Source: Roseiarcus sp963807735 (GTDB taxonomy: Bacteria > Pseudomonadota > Alphaproteobacteria > Rhizobiales > Beijerinckiaceae). Taken from it: a stretch of 64,000 nucleotides of DNA. Location of the stretch: assembly GCA_963807735.1 (NCBI GenBank), contig CAWEDI010000036.1:1-64000 (forward strand), given 5' to 3'. Positions within the stretch are counted from its first letter, which is position 1, and each line of letters opens with the position of its first letter. Positions 60,426 to 64,000 of the stretch are shown one piece after another. A model generated the notes under the pieces. The model did not search any database and was not told where the DNA came from. It saw nothing but the letters and a program-made list of their open reading frames with translations. Made by a program: the position numbers and the translations under genes.

Positions 60426-63400
60426 ATGATCCGCGTTGTCAGCCGCTACGCCGAACTGGCGGCGGCGACCAATTTCTCGTTCCTGCGCGGCGCCTCGCAC
60501 CCCGAGGAGATGGTCGCGCGCGCCGCCGAACTCGGGCTCGCCGGGATCGGGATCGCCGACCGCAACACCCTCGCCGGCGTCGTGCGTGCGCATATTTTCG
60601 CTCGCGAGAACAAGGAGGCGCTCGCGGGCCTGCGCGTCGTCGTCGGGGCGCGGCTGGCGTTCCGCGACGGCTCGCCGGACATGCTTGCTTATCCCAGGGA
60701 CCGAGCCGCTTATGGCCGGCTGTGCCGGCTGCTGACGACCGGCAACTTGCGCGCTCCGAAAGGCGAGTGCTGGCTCGACCTCGCCGATCTCCTGGCGTTC
60801 GGCGAGGGCTTGCAGATCGTCGTCCTGCCCGGGGCCAAACCCGGACCGCTCGGCAAACTCAAAGACGCGTTCGGCGATCGGCTGCGGCTCGGCGCGAGCC
60901 TCACCTATGGCGCCGACATGCGCGGCGGCCTGGCGCAGCGCGCCACGCTCGCACGCAAATTCGGCGTCCCGCTTCTCGCGATCAATGACGTGCTGATGCA
61001 CGTTCCCGAGCGCCGCCCGCTCGCCGACGTGCTGGCCTGCATCCGCGAGGGCGTGACCCTGGAGACGGCGGGGCGGCTGACGCAGGCCAACGCCGAACGG
61101 CATCTGAAGAGCGCCGCCGAGATGGCGCGGCTGTTCGCCGAGGCGCCGGAGGCGGTCGCAGCGAGCGTCCGCTTCCTCGACGGCTTGCGGTTCTCGCTCG
61201 ACGAACTCGCGCATGTCTATCCGGAAGAGCTGCGCGAGGGATTCGCGACGCCGCAGGCGGCGCTGGCGGCGTTCGTCGAAGCCGGCGCCCGCGAGCGCTA
61301 TACCGAAGGCGTTCCCGATTCCGTGGCGCAGGCGCTCAAGCACGAACTGGAGCTCATCAACAACCTGAACTACGCCCCGTATTTCCTTACCGTGCATGAC
61401 CTTGTCCGCTTCGCCCGCTCGCAAGGGATTCTCTGCCAGGGCAGGGGCTCGGCGGCCAATTCGACGGTGTGCTTCTGCCTGGGGATCACCGAGGTTGACC
61501 CCGCCCGCTTCGATCTTCTGTTCGAGCGTTTCGTGTCGCCGGAGCGCAACGAGCCGCCCGACATCGATGTCGATTTCGAGCACGAGCGGCGCGACGAGGT
61601 GATCCAGTACGTCTACGCCAAATATGGGCGCGAGCGGGCGGGGCTCGCCAGCGCCGTGACGACCTATCGCGCCCGCTCGGCGATCCGCGAGACGGCCAAG
61701 GTCTTCGGGCTCTCCGAGGACGTCATTGTCTCGCTGAACTCGCTGAGCTGGGGACGGGAGGACGCCGAGGCCAAAGGCCGCGCCGAGGCGGCCGGCCTTG
61801 ACTCGCGCGATCCCACCTTGCAGCTCAGCTTGCAGATGGCCGAGCAAATCTCTGGTTTTCCTCGTCATCTGACCCAGCATAGCGGCGGCTTCGTCATCAC
61901 CCGCGACCGGCTCGACGAGGTCGCGCCGATCATCAACACGGCGATGGACGATCGCACCACCATCGAGTGGGACAAGGACGATCTCGACGCGCTAGGCCTG
62001 CTCAAGATCGACGTGCTGGCGCTCGGCATGCTGACCGCGCTCGCCAAGGGCTTCCGCCTGCTCGGCAAGCATTATGGCCTGCCGCTCCGGCTCTGCACCG
62101 TGCCGCCCGAGGAGGCTTGCGTCTATGCGATGATCCAGCGCGCCGACACGATCGGCGTGTTCCAGATCGAGAGCCGGGCGCAGATGTCGATGCTGCCGCG
62201 GCTCAAGCCGAACAAATTCTACGATCTCGTCATCGAGGTTGCCATTGTCCGCCCCGGGCCGATCCAGGGCGACATGGTGCATCCCTATTTGCGCCGCCGG
62301 CAGGGGCTGGAGCCTGTGGTCTTCCCGAAGCCCGAGCTGGAGGCGGTGCTCGGCAAGACGCTCGGCGTGCCGTTGTTCCAGGAGCAGGCGATGAAAATCG
62401 CCATTCTCGCCGGCTTCACTCCCGCCGAGGCCGACAGGCTGCGCCGGGCGATGGCGACCTTCCGCCGCGTCGGCACGATCCAGACGTTCCAGGACCGCAT
62501 GATCGCGGGTCTGACCGCCAAGGGCTACGAGCGCGAGTTCGCCGAACGCTGTTTCCGGCAGATCGAGGGGTTTGGCGAATACGGCTTTCCCGAGAGCCAC
62601 GCGGCGAGTTTCGCGCTGCTGGTCTACGCCTCGTGCTGGATGAAATGCCGCTACCCCGACGTGTTCCTGGCGGCGATGCTGAACGCGCAGCCGCTAGGGT
62701 TCTACGCGCCGGCGCAGCTGGTGCGCGACGCGCGCGAGCATGGCGTCGAGGTGCGCGAAGTCGACGTGAACCTGTCGGACTGGGACGCGGCGTTGGAAGG
62801 AGATAGCATCGTATCCGCGGCTCCCCCTCTCCCCGCAAGCGGGGAGAGGGGGACGACTAGCCGCCGATCTTCCCCCGCAGAACAGGGGCCTTCTCCCCGT
62901 CTACGGGGAGAAGGTGGCCGAAGGCCGGATGAGGGGGCGTCCCGCTTGGCCGAACGTGGGCCAAGCGGCGAGACCCCTCACCCCGGCCCTCTCCCCGCAA
63001 GGGCGGGGAGAGGGGGCGGCGCGCCGTCGATCTCCCCGCGCCTGCACCGCCGCCACTCTGACATGGCCGACGACATCCGCACGACCCACGCCGTCCGGCT
63101 CGGCTTCCGGCAAATCCTCGGGGCGCGCGAGGCGGAGATGCGCCAGCTCGTCGAGCGGCGCGGCGCCGGCTATGATTCCGTGCGCGATCTCTGGCTGCGC
63201 GGCGGAATTTCGCTCGCCGGCCTGGAAAAGCTCGCCGACGCCGACGCCTTCCGCTCGCTCGGGCTCGATCGGCGCGAAGCGATGTGGGCGGTCAAGGCGT
63301 TGAACCGGGTCGGCGATCAGGACGACCTGCCGCTGTTCGCCGCCAGTCGGCCGACGCGCGAGAACGAGCCTGACGCGAAACTGCCGCCGATGCCGCTCGG

Positions 63401-63980
63401 CGCGCATGTGGTTGAGGATTACCGGCGGCTGTCGCTGTCGCTGAAGGCTCACCCGGTCGCGTTCATGCGGATGCGGCTCGACGAGCGCGGCATTTTGCGC
63501 TCCGACGCGCTCGTCTCGACAAAGAGCGGCGTGCGGGTCACGGTGGCGGGGCTCGTGCTGGTGCGCCAGCGGCCGGGCACGGCGAAGGGCGTCATCTTCA
63601 TGACGCTCGAGGACGAAGCCGGGATCGCCAACATCATCGTCTGGCCGAAGGCGTTCGAGAAGCTGCGCGCCCTCGTCATCGGCGCGCGCTTCGTCGCGGT
63701 GACCGGCAAGCTGCAGAACGAATCCGGCGTCATCCACATCATCGCCGACCGCATGGAGGACTGGACGCCGACTCTCGGCCAGCTTTCCGACGAGGGCCGC
63801 TCGATCGAAACGCTGGCGCGCGCCGACGAAGTGAAGCGACCGCAGATGCCCGTCTCGAAGAAGCGCCAGGGCAACCGCTTCGCGCAGGTGCAGCTATTCG
63901 CCGACCCGCGTCCCGCGCCGGTGGCGCCCGTCCCGCCGGAGCTCAAGCGCGCGCTACCGGGCGGGCGCAATTTTCATTGA
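60426..63980 (+). CDS. dnaE2: Error-prone DNA polymerase DnaE2 (ImuC) with an in-frame repeat insertion
   Basis: 1184 residues. The PHP domain (about 5-190) begins MIRVVSRYAELAAATNFSFLRGASHPEEMV; the catalytic motif PDIDVDFEHERRDEV is at about 378; the C-terminal OB fold reads VTVAGLVLVRQRPGTAKGVIFMTLEDEAGIANIIVWP. It polymerises across lesions together with ImuB. Between DWDAALEG and HAVRLGFRQILGA about 80 residues (roughly 797-878) of low-complexity sequence (PPLPASGERG, SPRLRGEGGRRPDEG, HPGPLPARAGRGG) are encoded by palindromic repeats without breaking the frame. The usual imuA and imuB partners are not upstream. A LexA box precedes it. Confidence 0.96.
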   Translation: MIRVVSRYAELAAATNFSFLRGASHPEEMVARAAELGLAGIGIADRNTLAGVVRAHIFARENKEALAGLRVVVGARLAFRDGSPDMLAYPRDRAAYGRLCRLLTTGNLRAPKGECWLDLADLLAFGEGLQIVVLPGAKPGPLGKLKDAFGDRLRLGASLTYGADMRGGLAQRATLARKFGVPLLAINDVLMHVPERRPLADVLACIREGVTLETAGRLTQANAERHLKSAAEMARLFAEAPEAVAASVRFLDGLRFSLDELAHVYPEELREGFATPQAALAAFVEAGARERYTEGVPDSVAQALKHELELINNLNYAPYFLTVHDLVRFARSQGILCQGRGSAANSTVCFCLGITEVDPARFDLLFERFVSPERNEPPDIDVDFEHERRDEVIQYVYAKYGRERAGLASAVTTYRARSAIRETAKVFGLSEDVIVSLNSLSWGREDAEAKGRAEAAGLDSRDPTLQLSLQMAEQISGFPRHLTQHSGGFVITRDRLDEVAPIINTAMDDRTTIEWDKDDLDALGLLKIDVLALGMLTALAKGFRLLGKHYGLPLRLCTVPPEEACVYAMIQRADTIGVFQIESRAQMSMLPRLKPNKFYDLVIEVAIVRPGPIQGDMVHPYLRRRQGLEPVVFPKPELEAVLGKTLGVPLFQEQAMKIAILAGFTPAEADRLRRAMATFRRVGTIQTFQDRMIAGLTAKGYEREFAERCFRQIEGFGEYGFPESHAASFALLVYASCWMKCRYPDVFLAAMLNAQPLGFYAPAQLVRDAREHGVEVREVDVNLSDWDAALEGDSIVSAAPPLPASGERGTTSRRSSPAEQGPSPRLRGEGGRRPDEGASRLAERGPSGETPHPGPLPARAGRGGGAPSISPRLHRRHSDMADDIRTTHAVRLGFRQILGAREAEMRQLVERRGAGYDSVRDLWLRGGISLAGLEKLADADAFRSLGLDRREAMWAVKALNRVGDQDDLPLFAASRPTRENEPDAKLPPMPLGAHVVEDYRRLSLSLKAHPVAFMRMRLDERGILRSDALVSTKSGVRVTVAGLVLVRQRPGTAKGVIFMTLEDEAGIANIIVWPKAFEKLRALVIGARFVAVTGKLQNESGVIHIIADRMEDWTPTLGQLSDEGRSIETLARADEVKRPQMPVSKKRQGNRFAQVQLFADPRPAPVAPVPPELKRALPGGRNFH
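62823..62852. repeat. Palindromic repeat unit 1 in dnaE2
   Basis: Perfect 14-base arms CCCCCTCTCCCCGC and GCGGGGAGAGGGGG around an AA loop. It is the best-preserved copy in the window. Confidence 0.92.
62889..62914. repeat. Palindromic repeat unit 2 in dnaE2
   Basis: Perfect 12-base arms CCTTCTCCCCGT and ACGGGGAGAAGG around a CT loop. It keeps the TCTCCCCG core of unit 1 with compensating base changes on both arms, as if the hairpin itself were conserved. Confidence 0.88.
62944..62966. repeat. Inverted repeat between palindromic units
   Basis: GCTTGGCC-GAACGTG-GGCCAAGC, perfect eight-base arms. It lies in the spacer between units 2 and 3 and is unrelated to them in sequence. Confidence 0.7.
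62987..63014. repeat. Palindromic repeat unit 3 in dnaE2
   Basis: Perfect 12-base arms CCCTCTCCCCGC and GCGGGGAGAGGG around an AAGG loop, preceded by CCCCTCACCCC as in the thiO copy. This flank-plus-hairpin arrangement defines the repeat family. Confidence 0.9.
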
Positions 63981-64000
63981 CGGCGCCCAATCGGTCCGAA

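Noticed and set aside
60285..61880. 531-codon minus-strand frame opposite dnaE2, and a similar 278-codon one at 62901-63737
   Set aside because: They oppose a clear polymerase gene, use Arg/His/Gln-rich sequence typical of high-GC antisense frames and have no ribosome site.
62823..63014. CRISPR-like array
   Set aside because: Units are palindromic, of unequal spacing and only three in number, and lie within a coding frame; spacers are not of uniform length.

Overview
The window is a high-GC chromosomal segment from an alphaproteobacterium, most likely a member of the Hyphomicrobiales (Rhizobiales). The evidence is the flagellar cluster with the alphaproteobacterial regulators FlbT and FlaF, a GTTC-N7-GTTC type LexA box, a dnaE2 (imuC) gene, the tandem cold-shock-domain protein and the thiCOSGED thiamine operon. 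A methylotroph/Beijerinckiaceae-like host is possible but cannot be shown from this window alone.

Layout. 1-4.8 kb: an amidase cut by the window edge, a cupin protein, two SDR oxidoreductases, a CBS-pair protein and a short membrane acyltransferase. 4.9-21.3 kb: one long minus-strand flagellar cluster, in transcription order flgB-flgC-fliE-flgG-flgA-flgI-motE-flgH-fliL-fliP-flgE-flgK-flgL-flaF-flbT-flgD-fliQ-flhA-fliR, then four accessory genes (FliJ-like, rod-binding FlgJ-like, FlgN-like, small FliL-like). Eight of these genes are broken by about 31 single-base indels, 29 of them packed between 13.9 and 18.6 kb. 21.4-23 kb: a divergent TPR-glycosyltransferase that resembles a flagellin-glycosylating enzyme. 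23-44 kb: mixed housekeeping and accessory genes: a secreted methyltransferase, a benzoylformate-decarboxylase-like enzyme, a class III cyclase with TPRs, ndk, a YjbQ protein, a Phd/VapC toxin-antitoxin pair, ETF-ubiquinone oxidoreductase, an S9 peptidase, UbiK, YbjN, an orphan HigA, MBL hydrolase, thioesterase, mannose-1-phosphate guanylyltransferase, an AT-richer pair of unknown membrane proteins, a FolM-like SDR and an ECF sigma/anti-sigma pair. 44-50.7 kb: parE behind a LexA box, a tandem cold-shock protein, mazG, ccdA and a DUF3095 protein. 50.7-56.3 kb: the thiC-thiO-thiS-thiG-thiE-thiD operon behind a TPP riboswitch. 56.4-64 kb: mutS, a LysE-type exporter, a BrnT/BrnA toxin-antitoxin pair and dnaE2 behind a LexA box.

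Themes. DNA maintenance genes (parE, mutS, mazG, dnaE2) are well represented and two of them carry SOS boxes. The most unusual observation is a set of GC-rich palindromic repeats inserted in frame inside two essential-looking enzymes: three copies within dnaE2 and one degenerate copy within thiO. The second is the dense cluster of indels in the middle of the flagellar operon; it contains no nonsense substitutions that I could find, which favours consensus error over decay. Both toxin-antitoxin pairs have a perfect inverted repeat directly upstream of their first gene, as expected for autoregulation.
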